Shown here one piece after another: positions 1-10,355 of a stretch of 64,000 bases of DNA; position 1 is the stretch's first letter, and each line of letters opens with the position of its first letter. This stretch comes from Amborella trichopoda (lineage: Eukaryota; Streptophyta; Magnoliopsida; Amborellales; Amborellaceae), in contig NW_006497557.1 in NCBI RefSeq assembly GCF_000471905.2, positions 2,363,018-2,427,017 of the forward strand, in the 5' to 3' direction. The translations under genes and the position numbers were made by a program. The notes under the pieces are model-generated. The model was given only the letters and a program-made list of their open reading frames with translations, had not been told where the DNA came from and did not search any database.

Positions 1-3000
1 AAATACACTTTAAAAAACAATCAATGAACTTATTGATCTCTGTCCATGATGCTGCAGAAGAGCCTCGGCATGCTGAATATGCTTCTTCAGTTCAACCACC
101 ATTTGAGCCTCCTATTCCACGGAGATGGTTTCCGACTCGATGGTGCGACTGAGCTCTGATAGATCCTCACCCAAGGAGGCATCCAAGTCCTCTCTCTGAA
201 TCATTTGCCTCTCAAGATCGATAAATTCCTCCTTCAGCTTTCGCATCTCTGCCCTTATGCTAATCATCCTATTGAAGAAATTTCTCCCCTCCATCTTGAG
301 ATCAAGCTGATGAGCAACCATATTGGCCTTCTTCTCTGCGCAGGAATTTATTTCCTCATGGTGACATGAGAACGACGCGTCCAAGGAAGCTACCTTGCTG
401 CTCTCTGCCTCATGATTCAACCTCTCCAGCCTCCAGCTCTCCAATTCATTTAAAGTAGCACCAAACTGAGAGAGGACTTCTTGCGCATTCCCAAAAATAA
501 TGGTCGCAGTAGCAAACTCCCTGAGTTTGGCTAATGCCTTGCCCATCTTAGTGAAAGGTAGCTTCCTTAAACCCTAGAGACCCGCACGGAGCATGTTCAC
601 AATTATGCCAGAAACCCCGTTGAAGATAGGTCTAGGTGGTACTACTGGGTCCACCACCAATGATGGAACTTTGGTTTCCAGGGCTGGGCTCGAAGGGGTG
701 ATAGCCAGGTGAGTCGCTGACTCTTCTTGGGCAATTCCGAAACCCAAATCCTCGGGCATCTTTTACTGAAAGATAGCCCCAATCTCAATTTGCCTGGTCT
801 CCTCAACCTCCTCACCTTGGTCTTCACTTACTGGAGCCACCACTCCAGTCTCAGTGTGCTCCAAAGCAATCTCCTCCCCTTGTCTCTCACCCTTTGTCAT
901 GGCCTCAACAAGTTCAAGGACATCATCTCTTCCTTGTTCCTCACTCTCATGAACTGTCACTTCAGCTTCGACAAGTTCGGATGCCACCCCTTCTATTTGG
1001 CCTTAATCTTCTAAGATCACCACTTCTACCTCAGCCGTGGCCTCTTATACCTGGCGCACATCCTCTACAGCCAGAACTTCTGCCACAGCCTCTTCATCTT
1101 CATGACCCGCGCACTCTAGGGCAGCAGCCTCTTGATGCTCAAGATCCTCACTAACCATAAACCCCTCCTCTTGAAATATGCCTGGGCCCTCATTATCAAT
1201 TATCATAGCCCCTGTCTCAGTCGGGGCAGTGACCACTTGCTTGTCAGAGGCCATGTCAATGTCAGGTTCCTCTCCTTGGGCTAAGAGGGGCCAGATTCAT
1301 CCACCTCGATCTTTGAAAAAGTAGAAACTAATTCAGGAAAGGTAGAAGATGATCGAGGCCGGGCAGAAGCTGACACTAAGGGAGAAGCTATTGATTCAAA
1401 GGAGGAAGAGCTACCTCCTAATTCAAAATGACCAGAAGTTTAGCACCCTTACGTCTTCGAGTAGGTCTAACAGCCTAAGTTGGTGAGAGAGTGCTGGTAG
1501 GGGTAGAGTGTTTCCTTTTCTTCCCTCTTATTGGAGGAGAAGCAGCCAACTCAGAACTCCCCACTTGTGAAGAGCCTGCAATAAGAGCATTATGGGGGCC
1601 GCTCCCTAGCAAAGCTTTCAAGTCCTGGATTGGATGCCCTTCATGACTTGGGACCTTTCGGCCCTTCCTCCATTTGAAGATAGAGCTAAGTTTATTGAAA
1701 AGGCTCCCAGTCCTCTTCTCCATGGCTAGAAATTACGGTGAAGTGTCGTCAGTCGCTATCTCTCGAGGACTTCCAAGAGCCTGCCAATTCCAGTGATAAC
1801 CCAAGTCAAAGACCTCATCAAGAGAGGGAGCATTGACGATCCTCCGTGGTCTAGTCTCTTGACACCAATTGCAGTTTTCCCCTTTCCAAGGCTGATCAGC
1901 TTCCAAATGTCTGGAGCTGGTAATCCTCCACCAATGTGCATAGGCCTCGGTCACCCAGACCCTCCTGCCAAAGTGGGGTAGTACATACTTGCTAATCTTC
2001 GTCACCTCCAAACATGTTGACCACGCATTCCATATATGCTCTGGCAGCTAGGATTCTTGAAGAGTCCCAAGCTCTTCCTTCTTCTCGATGTTTACTCTAC
2101 CGTGGTGCTTTCAAGAAACACAGAAAAGGGACAGCTCAGATCAATCCCATGCTGACAAGCGACGCGATGAGGGAAGTACCCCTCAAGTCTGGCACTGTGC
2201 GGGGTTCAATACGGCAAAACTCCCCCTCTAATGCTCAAGATGAACATGTGCTCCCTGATAGTAGTGAGAGCTCCGTCCAACTCCGTCCTCAGTTCATCAA
2301 TAAAGGCACGGTTAGTAAAACTCCCAACTGGAAATGGGACCCGTCGCATACTTGAGGAGTCAGTCCAAAACAAGTTTCGAGCCTCGCATGGGCTATGAAA
2401 GATAGCCATTTGACCAGTAATTCTCATCAAGAAGGGGCACATTTTCTCCCCCGAGCCCTGACTGCTGACATAGGTGGTAGGGAAATTAGTCCCTAGCAAC
2501 CGATACACATAATTGATGAGGAATGGTGCCTTAAAGTCCCCGGGAAAGGCTTCGCCTCTGACAATGCCATTGCCCCCCTCTTTGCCTTTGTAGGCTTCCC
2601 CCCTGGAGATGGCTCCCAGTCCATGGTAAATGTTGCATAAGACTGGTTGAGCAAGAGCGTACTGACGCCTTCTTACCATATCGCAAGCTACATAGACCAT
2701 ACCTAGCAGGAATAACGAATTTACATAAGAATAAGGTCAAGTACCCAGCCATGAAGACAGAGTCATCACTTGTCTCAGGTTGATAGATGGGAGGCATCCC
2801 CTTTACAGCTTCCTTCCCCTTCTTTCTTGAAGTACCTCGACCGTCCTCAAGGTAATCCCCGCAAAAGAATTTCACCCATTCGGTGAAGGTTACCCGACCG
2901 TTGCTAGACTTGGAATGAAGCAAATGATATATCTCAAAAAATTTCTGAAGATTAGCAGGCAGTTTGTGTCCCCCTAGCCAAGCACTACCAAAGATGATCG

Positions 3001-3615
3001 AGTTCTGAGGCACGAACTCATCATACATTACCCCGATTAGCGGAAGGCCAGCTAATAAAATGAAGATCCAATAAGGAGATTCCTACCTCCCCATGCCCAA
3101 GGAACCATGTGTTGCTAACATGACTCCATGTCTCCAGCAGTACCTTAATAGTATTGGAGCACCGATCATAATAGCCAGTTGGGCATTGAACCGCTACTAA
3201 TAGAGAAGCATGCTCAAGAATGCTTCTATGTGAGGTCCACGAAGAGTACCCCTTTAGATATTGGTGCGTCCCCTACACTTGGAGATCAGAAGAGGACCAT
3301 ATCAGCCCTTTGATCTTCACCAATCTCTTCCCCTATGTGGGTAAACTAGCGTCAACGGCCACATTCCTATGCATACAATGAAGAAGGGCTATCCCTTCTT
3401 CGATGTGGACATTTCTATCATTGTCCTCTCAGACCTCAAAGCAAACTGGGTCAATAATAAAGGCAACGCTGAGAGGCCACTCTGGCTTGCACAGTGCATC
3501 AATGAGCGAAATGGGCTCGCCCCTCACTAAACTCTAACCTGTAAATTCACTGGTGCTGACCTCTCCTCCCTTTGAGAGGTTCTTTGTCAGGGATTTTGTA
3601 TGAAGACTCAGCCAT
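1..3615 (-). pseudogene. Antisense plant mobile domain (PMD, aminotransferase-like) protein, degenerate
   Basis: Read on the minus strand, a candidate start ATG (3615-3613) opens MAESSYKIP, and after a probable frameshift one frame runs from about 3550 to 3030 with four stops. It contains NTWFLGHGEVGISLLDLHFI, the N-terminal signature of the PMD family (PF10536). A frameshift near 3028 leads to YDEFVPQNS and, around 2800-2590, to FMAGYLTLFLCKFVIPARYG and then LAQPVLCNIYHGL, which match the family's central motifs. The C-terminal half (about 2011-1475) leads into an acidic linker and a coiled coil (546-112). PMD proteins are known both as host silencing factors (MAIN/MAIL) and as passengers in Ty3/gypsy and Mutator-type elements; the flanking spacer and LTR argue for the passenger form. 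At least four stops and several frameshifts make it non-functional. Further copies lie at 20481-20907 and 35575-36270, always on the minus strand. Confidence 0.7.
112..546 (-). CDS. Coiled-coil C-terminal segment of the PMD reading frame
   Basis: This is the longest open piece of the antisense PMD gene, 144 codons. The product is rich in Glu, Lys, Arg and Leu and is predicted by eye to be alpha-helical coiled coil: from NELESWRLERLNHEAES through MRKLKEEFIDLERQMIQRED. The matching part of the second PMD copy is at 20481-20907. The first Met at 546 is probably internal, because the frame belongs to the larger PMD protein coded from 3615 downward. I know no specific function for this segment; oligomerisation is an inference from the heptad-like pattern. 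Confidence 0.5.
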   Translation of the reverse strand: MGKALAKLREFATATIIFGNAQEVLSQFGATLNELESWRLERLNHEAESSKVASLDASFSCHHEEINSCAEKKANMVAHQLDLKMEGRNFFNRMISIRAEMRKLKEEFIDLERQMIQREDLDASLGEDLSELSRTIESETISVE

Positions 3616-3664
3616 TATAAAGCCTAAGGACTCACTGCCGCGCACGAATCACTAAGGCACAGGC

Positions 3665-3995
3665 TAGTGTCGACTATGTTCGCCAAAGCCCACCACTGGC
3701 TCTGTTCTTAGAGGCCCAACGCCGACTGTGTTTGCTAATGCTTAATGCCGGTTGTGTTCGCTAACGCTTAACGTCGAATGTGTTTGCTAACGCCTAACAC
3801 CGGCTGTGTTCAACAATGTTTAGCGTCGGCTAAGGTCATCAATGCTTTGCGCTAGCTGTGTTCGCTAATGTTTAGCGCCAGCTGTGTTTGCTAAAGGCCT
3901 AGCGCTGGCTGTGTTCACCAATGCCTAGCACCTGCTGTGTACGTTAAATGCTTAATGCTGGCTGTGTTTCCAAAGGACTATCGTCGCTTGTGTTC
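3665..3995 (+). repeat. Tandem repeat, ~27 bp unit, core AGCGCCGGCTGTGTTCGCTA
   Basis: About twelve degenerate units follow each other, each with a core like AACGCCGGCTGTGTTCGCTA. Mutation is mostly C-to-T and G-to-A, as expected for old methylated DNA. The array opens the spacer between the PMD frame and the LTR. Similar units recur at 63180-63330 behind T6 integrase. Confidence 0.8.
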
Positions 3996-4029
3996 AAAAC
4001 TTCTGCACATGCCACAGATTGTGCACTTG

Positions 4030-4730
4030 TCACCTCGAGCCCCTGTACACCGCCTGACAACTTTCGACTACAACGTGGTCTGACTCATGTCCTAACACGT
4101 GTGGACCGGCTACCGTTCACCTCCTAGCGACTGCTTGCTGCTAATGACCGTTCACTTCGCAGAAACTCCCCTCTTCCAACAGAAATCGACTGTGACACCT
4201 TCCCCTCTTCTTTTCAATGGTGGAAAACCTCGAAAACCAAAGGAAGTTTGTTGTCAACACCCTTTGGCAACTTGGATCCCTTTCTCCTTCTCCAGAATCC
4301 CCAAAACCCCTACGGGAATCTCTAAAGCTCCCAGATAATCCCCATGTTTTTCTTACTATGACCTTCGCCACAGAGCACTGCAACCTCTTGCATTCCCTCC
4401 GGTGTTCTCTAATCTCAATCCAGAACGTTCTCCTGCTTGTCAGTAAGCTCCTAAAACCTCATGAATGCTCCCGTGTTCCCTCTGATGCTCTATATTCTCA
4501 AGCCGAAACCTTCTCTTACTTGCCGACAATCTCCTGCAAACTTCACTCAAATACCCTGTGTTTTCACCAAAGTTCTGACCGGAAGCTCTCTCTCACTGTT
4601 AAACTTTACCGTTTTACCTTATGTAAAACGGTAAAAATGGGGTATATCCCCTTATATAGGCAAAGCTTCCCTGAAGTGTCCCCCACAAATCAAGAATGTC
4701 AGTCAAGTCCTTGAAGGCTAAACGACGATG
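4030..4730 (+). other. Conserved spacer block (shared with 63390-64000)
   Basis: A stretch with the same order of sub-motifs as 63390-64000: ACCGTTC-rich start, a pyrimidine-rich middle, then a hairpin followed by a CCCCTTATATAG box. It has several short open frames on both strands (for example 4217-4714 plus), but none matches a protein family I recognise, so I treat the block as non-coding. Its recurrence downstream of T6 integrase marks it as part of the Tat-like spacer. Confidence 0.55.
4608..4661 (+). promoter_or_regulatory. Perfect hairpin plus TATA-like box inside the spacer
   Basis: ACCGTTTTAC (4608-4617) is followed by CTTAT and the exact reverse complement GTAAAACGGT (4623-4632). 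CTTATATAGG (4651-4660) lies 19 bp further on. The homologous block near 63860-63917 keeps an imperfect hairpin (TTTTACC / GGTGAAAA) and CCTTATATAG. A promoter is an inference from the conserved TATA-like box; the transcript's direction and use are unknown. Confidence 0.4.
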
Positions 4731-4867
4731 GGCCAAAAAGGGTCAGGCTCAAACCTGAGGCTCGAATGAAAGTTTACCACCGCCCATGAAAACTCAAGCA
4801 ATAGAGACCAAGACTGGGTCGGGCTCGGGCCCAAGGCCTGAATACATGCCACTGCCATTTGTGTAAC

Positions 4868-5235
4868 CAATACCCAGTGCCGCCTGTGTAACTTGTACCC
4901 AACACCGTCTGTGTAACCCATACCCAGCACTGACTATGTTCTCAATAGCCCAGTACTAGCTGTGTTCTCAATACCCCAGCACTGGCTGTGTTCTCAAAAG
5001 CCCAGCATCGATTGTTTTCTTAAAAGCTAGCGCCGGTTGTGCCCAGCACTGACAGTGTTATCAAATCTACCGTCGCATGTGTTGCCACTACACACGCTAG
5101 TGTTGCATGTGTTTCCTCTTCCCATGCTAGCATCATACGTGTCATTGCTATTACTCTTCAAGTCCACCTCCATGTGTGTCACGCTCTCCATGTTAGCGCC
5201 GCTTGTGTCAGAATTTGGTCGCCACCTTGTGTGTC
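4868..5235 (+). repeat. Tandem repeat, ~25 bp unit, core CCCAGCACTGGCTGTGTTCTC
   Basis: Eight or more degenerate copies with the pattern cccagcac-y-ggctgtgttctcaata, grading after 5040 into units with a related GTGTTGCATGTGT core. It shares the GGCTGTGTT motif with the array at 3665-3995 but has a different linker, so it is probably a diverged relative of that array. Confidence 0.7.
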
Positions 5236-5240
5236 ATGCC

Positions 5241-5625
5241 ACTATCTCCAGTGGAGTTGCACCTAGGCCATTGCACACAAGCCATGACTTGTCATCCCCA
5301 GTGGAGTTGCACTCAAGATGATTCACCCAGGTCATGACTTTCCATTTCTAGTAGGAGTCACACCCGTACTGTAGCTCATTATCCCCAGTGGAGTTAGGAA
5401 CATAACATTCTTACCTCTTCAACCTCCAGTGAGTCTATTTCGCACCAAGTTATCTTACCCCCAGAGATTGAGTTACATATTTTACCTCTTGGAAGTCACA
5501 CTCACACCCTAATCCCCAGTGAAGTTTGCTTCTGTTAGTTACTCCTCGCAGGGTCACCATCTTCATCTAAGTCCTCTTCTTGTGTATAGCCTTAACCATT
5601 TCATCCCCAAGGAGTCAGATTGTTA
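5241..5625 (+). repeat. Degenerate repeat carrying the complement of the Tat-like primer-binding site
   Basis: CCCCAGTGGAGTTGC or a close form occurs at 5246-5260, 5296-5310, 5383-5396 and 5514-5529, with weaker versions near 5345, 5427, 5459 and 5604, spaced about 32-50 bp. The reverse complement of the primer-binding site seen in T5 (TGGCGACTCCACTGGGGAC) is GTCCCCAGTGGAGTCGCCA, so the best units match it at 14 of 15 positions. The sequence therefore reads like the 3' end of the primer tRNA. Confidence 0.65.
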
Positions 5626-5639
5626 CCCACAAACTTATC

Positions 5640-6010
5640 CCTCATAAACCTTCATCTAAACGGTGACCCACACCATAGTCCGTGCTGCATGACCTTAAAC
5701 TAGAGCGGAGGTCTAGTTGCACGACCTTAAACTGCATGGTCCTGACGGCATGACCTTAAACTGCTTGGCCACAGTCCAAGTTACATGACCTTAAACCATA
5801 GTGCACGTCTTGGCTGCATGACGATAAAAGACTTAGCACCATGGTCCAAATTATATGACCTTAAACTGTAGCAGAGGTCTAATTGCATGACCTTAAACTG
5901 CATGGTCTTAGTTGCATGACCCTAAAATTGCAAAACCATGGTCCAAGCCATATGACCATAAACCATAGTACACGTTCTGACTCCAACTCATTAAACTACT
6001 TTGCACAGGT
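5640..6010 (+). repeat. Degenerate repeat, core GCATGACCTTAAACTGCATGGT
   Basis: About ten units contain (G/T)CATGACCTTAAACT, alternating with CATGGTCC- or GTGCACGTCTTGG-type linkers. Two or three more copies follow at 6350-6440 after a gap (6010-6340) in which I see only C-rich, unassigned sequence. It is the third distinct array type in this spacer. Confidence 0.65.
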
Positions 6011-6440
6011 CCCACACGCATGACCATAAACATGCCCCCACACTCTTGCACACGCCCTTTACGTGCATTTCGCGCACGTATTCCCTAACTGACCCATCCA
6101 TGTGCATGCACCACCTTCATAATTCCCCAGTGAATCCCTTCCCCCGTCAGTTTCACCCGTGCTCACAAAACAACAAGCCATCCCTCCCTCCATTCTCGCT
6201 ACCAGCTAATGGGTCACCACTTTTCCCCTACCCTTCATGCATCATCCATCTTTCATAGGTAGCCTCGTGCCATCTGCACAAAGTGAGTCAACCACCACAA
6301 TACTTACTCTATGATCTCAACAGACTATCATTCATCACCACCATGGTCCAGCTGTATGACTTTAAACTGTAGTGCACGTTCTGGCTGCATGACGTTAAAA
6401 GGCTTCAGACAGGTCCTGAAGGCATGACCCTAAACACGTC

Positions 6441-7600
6441 TTCACAAAAAAAAGAAGAAGAAGAATAACAGGCATGGCGTATACTTGGACAAGGGAATTT
6501 CATGAGTAAATCTGACCAACGGGCATGGTCATGAAACCATAAGTAAAAGAGTTCAATGAAAATAAAAATCCGAGCACGGTGAAAACCCAAAGAAGGCACC
6601 GTGAGTAAAAACGGAAGAATAAGGGTGGACATGGCCGAAAGGTCATGGGTAAAAGAGTCCTAAATAAATGAAAGTTGGTCAAAACCATCTCTACGACGCC
6701 ACTTCCCATGTCCAAGCGAAAACCCACAAAGGGCGCTTGGACCAATAAGCAGGTTGACGCAGCATTCACCTCTATAGGTGGCTTCAGTCCACATTCAAAG
6801 AGAAAAATCCCTGGTGTCACAATACTAGGACCCAAAACTATGAGCTTCAAGAAAATATTTCCAATGCCTGAGTCCATTCGCAAAAAGGATTCGAAGGACA
6901 AAAGACTCGCCAAGAAGGCAAGACATATCTCATGAAGAAGAGCATTACTCTCACGAGGTTGTTAACACACTTCAAGATGCTGAAGCAGCCCCAAGAAAGC
7001 AAAGTCAGCCATACCTTGAAGCTGTTATGCAGCAACAGGATTGAGCCCTCAGGGAACGCCTTTGACAAAGAAGCAAGGTATCCATCTTGATGAAACTGCT
7101 AGCAGTGGGCAAGGGTTATACCTAAAGCCGGTCACCTCGATAAACTGAGGTACCTTGCCCGTCGAGAACATTCAGGTGCACGACGTAGAAGGACGCCAAC
7201 TAAAGGCCCTCCAACAGACCATCCAGCATAAATAACAAAACAAAGAAACCCAGACTAAAAGGGAATAATGCCCTTCATCACGACACTCGACTGCTATAAG
7301 AGCTTGATTCTGACCAACGAGGTTCGTACAAAATCTTCAGCTGTTGATATCACACACAGTCCACGCAAGGGTGAGGACTTTGATAGGGTCCCTTAAAAAA
7401 GTCTCTTCCCCCCTAGGTCTCCACGAATGGACCTGTTCATTGCATCCAAATGTCTAAGCATCCTAGTTACAGCATTGCATGGATCTCCTCAGCGTTCACA
7501 TGATCTTATGGCTAGGAAGAAAAATGTAATAAAGCTTAAGGAAATTTCTGAATGTCGTCTTTCTCGCTTCTCTCAAAGCACAACATTCATCTGGGCAAGA
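6441..7600 (+). other. Unassigned spacer segment before the T1 LTR
   Basis: No recognisable domain. It contains a short open frame at 6675-6935 (86 codons, basic, rich in Lys and Ser: MSKRKPTKGAWTNKQ...) and degenerate repeats of a GGCATGGTCATG...GTAAAAGAG type at 6480-6660. The 3' boundary is set by the LTR start at 7601. It could be the end of the Tat-like spacer or a separate decayed insertion. Confidence 0.4.
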
Positions 7601-9225
7601 TGTATGCACACATTTTTCAGCACCTTGAGTCCCCGATGCTGAATAAAAGAGAGGTCGGTCAATAAAGCCTCGAAATACAGTTGAATTCCGGACAGTCTCA
7701 TAATTTTCCCATAATGGGTCAGAATCTTCCTAACCACTTTAAAAGGCCACCTGCCACGTTTAGTCGTAATTCAACATGTATAAGGCAGTGCAGACAAAGA
7801 AAAAATTTCAGAAAAATCGGACTCTAACACCCTGAAACGAACCCCGTAACTAGAACTCTATTTTTGGTGTGTCAAACATCTCTAGGACCACCTCCATTGG
7901 ATCCAGCACTATCAAAAACCCTATGGGCCAAGTTTTGGCTTAAACGAACATTCCAGGATAAAGTTATGAGTAAAATACTGAAAAAGGGTAAGATACACAT
8001 CCCGTGCACCCTCCCTACACCAAGTCACCATTAATGGTAACTATTTGTACAGTCATCAGAAACAAATTTGAATACTCGTATCTTACTCATCTTGAGTAGG
8101 ATCACATTCAAATTTGGTGAGCATGTTTGTCTTGTCAAGACGAACATTTTGATACATGGCACAACCCATGACGATACCTGAGCAGGGAGACAAACTAAAG
8201 AGAAGTTAACGATTCGTGAAGAAAGTTGCAGAAAATTCAACAGCAACATGCCTCGTTCGAGCAGCCCTATCACGATGCTCACACCATCCTTGTTTTCTCT
8301 CTCTTTTCACTCCTCTATCATGGACGGCAAAAGCTCATTGCCATCCAATGTTTCTTTTTATCTTCTCTCCTCTGTCGTGGATGGCGGAAGCTCATCGCTG
8401 TCCATGTTTTCTTTTATCTTCTCTCTCTTCTGGCATGGACAACAGAAGCTCATTACCATCCATGTTCTTTTCCCTCTTTCACCCTCCAGTCATGGATGGT
8501 GGAAGTTCATCATCGTCCATGTTTCTCTCTTCTTTTCTCTCTTCTTTCACTCTCTTTTTACTTCTTTATTCTCTCTTTTCCTTCCCCCTTTTCTCTCCTC
8601 TCTTTCTTCTTCCTCCTTTTTTCCTTCTCCCTTCTTCTCTCCTTTATTCCTTTCAGATTTTTCTTTTCCCTCTCTCTCTTTTCTCTCTTCTTTCTTCTTT
8701 CCCCCTTGTTTGATCAAGGGAAGCTAAGTCAAACACTGCCATGGTAGTCTCACCATCTAGCAGTATTGCAACTGTGCCGGTCTTAGCTACGGTGCCCATC
8801 ATACTGCCACGATAGGTCAGCCATCATGTCAGGCTAGTCGGTGACCATTCTGTCATCTAGTAGTATTGTCGTTGCGCTGGTCTATATACCGTGCCCATCT
8901 TGCTACCACGTCGGGTTAATCACTTGCTGGTCTAACTACTTTGTTAGTTTAGCAACATGGTCAAATTCCTATCTTCCCCATTCTTCTATTCTATCATCTT
9001 ACTCGTTTTCTTCTTTTGAATTTACATGCCTATGTGCATTCACCCAAAGACAAGGTGGGGTCCCTTGACCCACTTGTCTTATAAATTAATCGTGTGTATG
9101 TGATTGCAGAAACAGGAGAGTACAGGACAAGGGAGACGATTCCAAACTAGTTGTAGGGCTGGGACACTTTATGTCGTGATCTAAGAGGGCGCCTGTGTGA
9201 GTCAGCCTGAGTGAGTCATGGACCT
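7601..9225 (+). repeat. Tat-like LTR 'A', internally deleted
   Basis: Starts TGTATGCACACATTTTTCAG, the decayed form of the family start TGTTTGAAGACATTTTTCAG, and follows the T5 LTR to about 8280. There it jumps over the TATA box and the first pyrimidine tract into tandem modules (8300-8540; CATGGACGGCAAAAGCTCA type) and a pyrimidine tract (8540-8705). The conserved 3' part follows (from 8706), including GTGATTGCAG at 9100-9109. It departs from the family sequence near 9225, before the usual ...CCTAACCA end. If T1 is one element, this is its 3' LTR. Confidence 0.7.
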
Positions 9226-10355
9226 AGGTGAGGTGTGTCTCAGAACGCCTGTGGATTATGGGAGCCATAGGAAGTGAAATTTTTTATAGTCTTACAACGG
9301 CCTGAAAACATGTAGTAATGTGGTTAAGGGTCTCCTAAGAACACCAGCCAAATTTCGTTGCAATCCTATGAGTTTAAGGCAGTATAGACGACAAAACGGT
9401 TTTGGGAAATTTTTCCTCTTTCATGTGAAAAGTGGAATCTGAACTACAAAACTATAATCGAAGTAACAAATTATCTCTAGACCATCACCGTTGGATTCAG
9501 AACATTCGAAAACCCCCCGGTATCAATTATCGATGCATTCAGACGCTCTTGGAGCAAGTTATGGCCGAATTACCTAAAACGGGTATGTCACACTATTATG
9601 GCGCACCCTCAGTGAACCAGTTTCCATTAATGGAGACTATGCTTCACCAATTGGGGGCAACCTTTTCATGGTTGTATTCTCCTCATCCTAGGTCAGATCG
9701 AGCCAAAAATTTGGGAGCTTGTTTGTCTTAACGACACGAACAGTTTGATATGAGCCACGCACGATGACACTACCCGAGCCAAGAGAAATAGAAAAGATAA
9801 GTTCGTCAGAAAGTTTCAAAAGTACCTGGGAATTTTCAGCAACACGTTCCCTTGATCGAACAGCTGTATCACTGTGCTCGCGCATCATATTGACGCGTAG
9901 TTAGACCTGTTACGATTAAAAGGTCGAGAGCTTCCTCTAAGTCGAACCTCGTGCGTGTTGGATGGTTGGATTCGTCATAAATTAGGGATGAATAGTGGAA
10001 AATTTTGGTCACCGAAATCCAAATTCAACCCAAAGTTTCCCAATTTTGAAAACAGTCGTTTGGGCACCAAATTGTGCCGTTCTTTTGCAAAACAATCTTG
10101 GCAACATGCTCGCCACGCTACAACGAAGATATCGATGAAAAACATTGAGAAACAAGCCAGACAAATTTAAGATTGCATGTTTTCTCATGTTTTGTCGCGT
10201 CATCATCGTGGTCTGAAAGTCCGATCCATGGCTCGAAATGCGTATCCAAATTATCGTCTCCCACATTCGATCAAGAAAAGAATAATCTTTTAGCTGGATG
10301 AAGACCGGAAGGACCCCGAACGAACCCTAGAAGATTGCAAAGGTTACATAACCAT
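9226..10355 (+). repeat. Diverged Tat-like LTR fragment (second subfamily)
   Basis: Resembles the 5' kilobase of the family LTR in order and wording (for example AAGGCAGTATAGACGACAAA against AAGGTAGTGTAGACAAAGAA, then a Ser/Asp-coding-like block and a GATGGTTGGATT box), but it is clearly more distant than the LTRs are from each other. It stops at 10355 where LTR 'B' begins, before any TATA box. Confidence 0.5.

Larger units (their letters stand above)
1..9225 (+). mobile_element. T1: 3' part of a Tat/Ogre-like LTR retrotransposon
   Basis: In order this holds a minus-strand PMD pseudogene (1-3615), a long non-coding spacer of tandem repeats (3616-7600) and a plus-strand LTR (7601-9225). Tat/Ogre elements are known for a long region between pol and the 3' LTR with tandem repeats and, in some families, an antisense reading frame; the layout fits. 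The spacer block near 4030-4730 recurs downstream of integrase in T6 (63390-64000), which ties this spacer to the same family. The 5' part of the element is outside the window. The outer edges are inferred, not proven by a target duplication. Confidence 0.55.

Noticed and set aside
1-3615. PMD frame as a host MAIN/MAIL-type gene
   Set aside because: Multiple stops, two further fragments in the window, and neighbouring Tat spacer and LTR point to an element-borne copy.
3665-5060. CRISPR-like regular repeats
   Set aside because: Units are contiguous and degenerate without unique spacers, and the context is plant retrotransposon DNA.
5241-5625. tRNA-Arg gene or tRNA-derived SINE
   Set aside because: Only the 3'-terminal ~15 nt are present in each unit; no anticodon arm, D-arm or internal promoter boxes.
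8216-8747. Three overlapping open frames of 160-173 codons
   Set aside because: They lie in a CT-rich tract of an LTR; Ser/Leu/Phe low-complexity products in all three frames are expected from such sequence. The same applies to 11859-12417, 14205-14735, 26593-27189, 27457-28121, 37660-38924 and 52666-53328.
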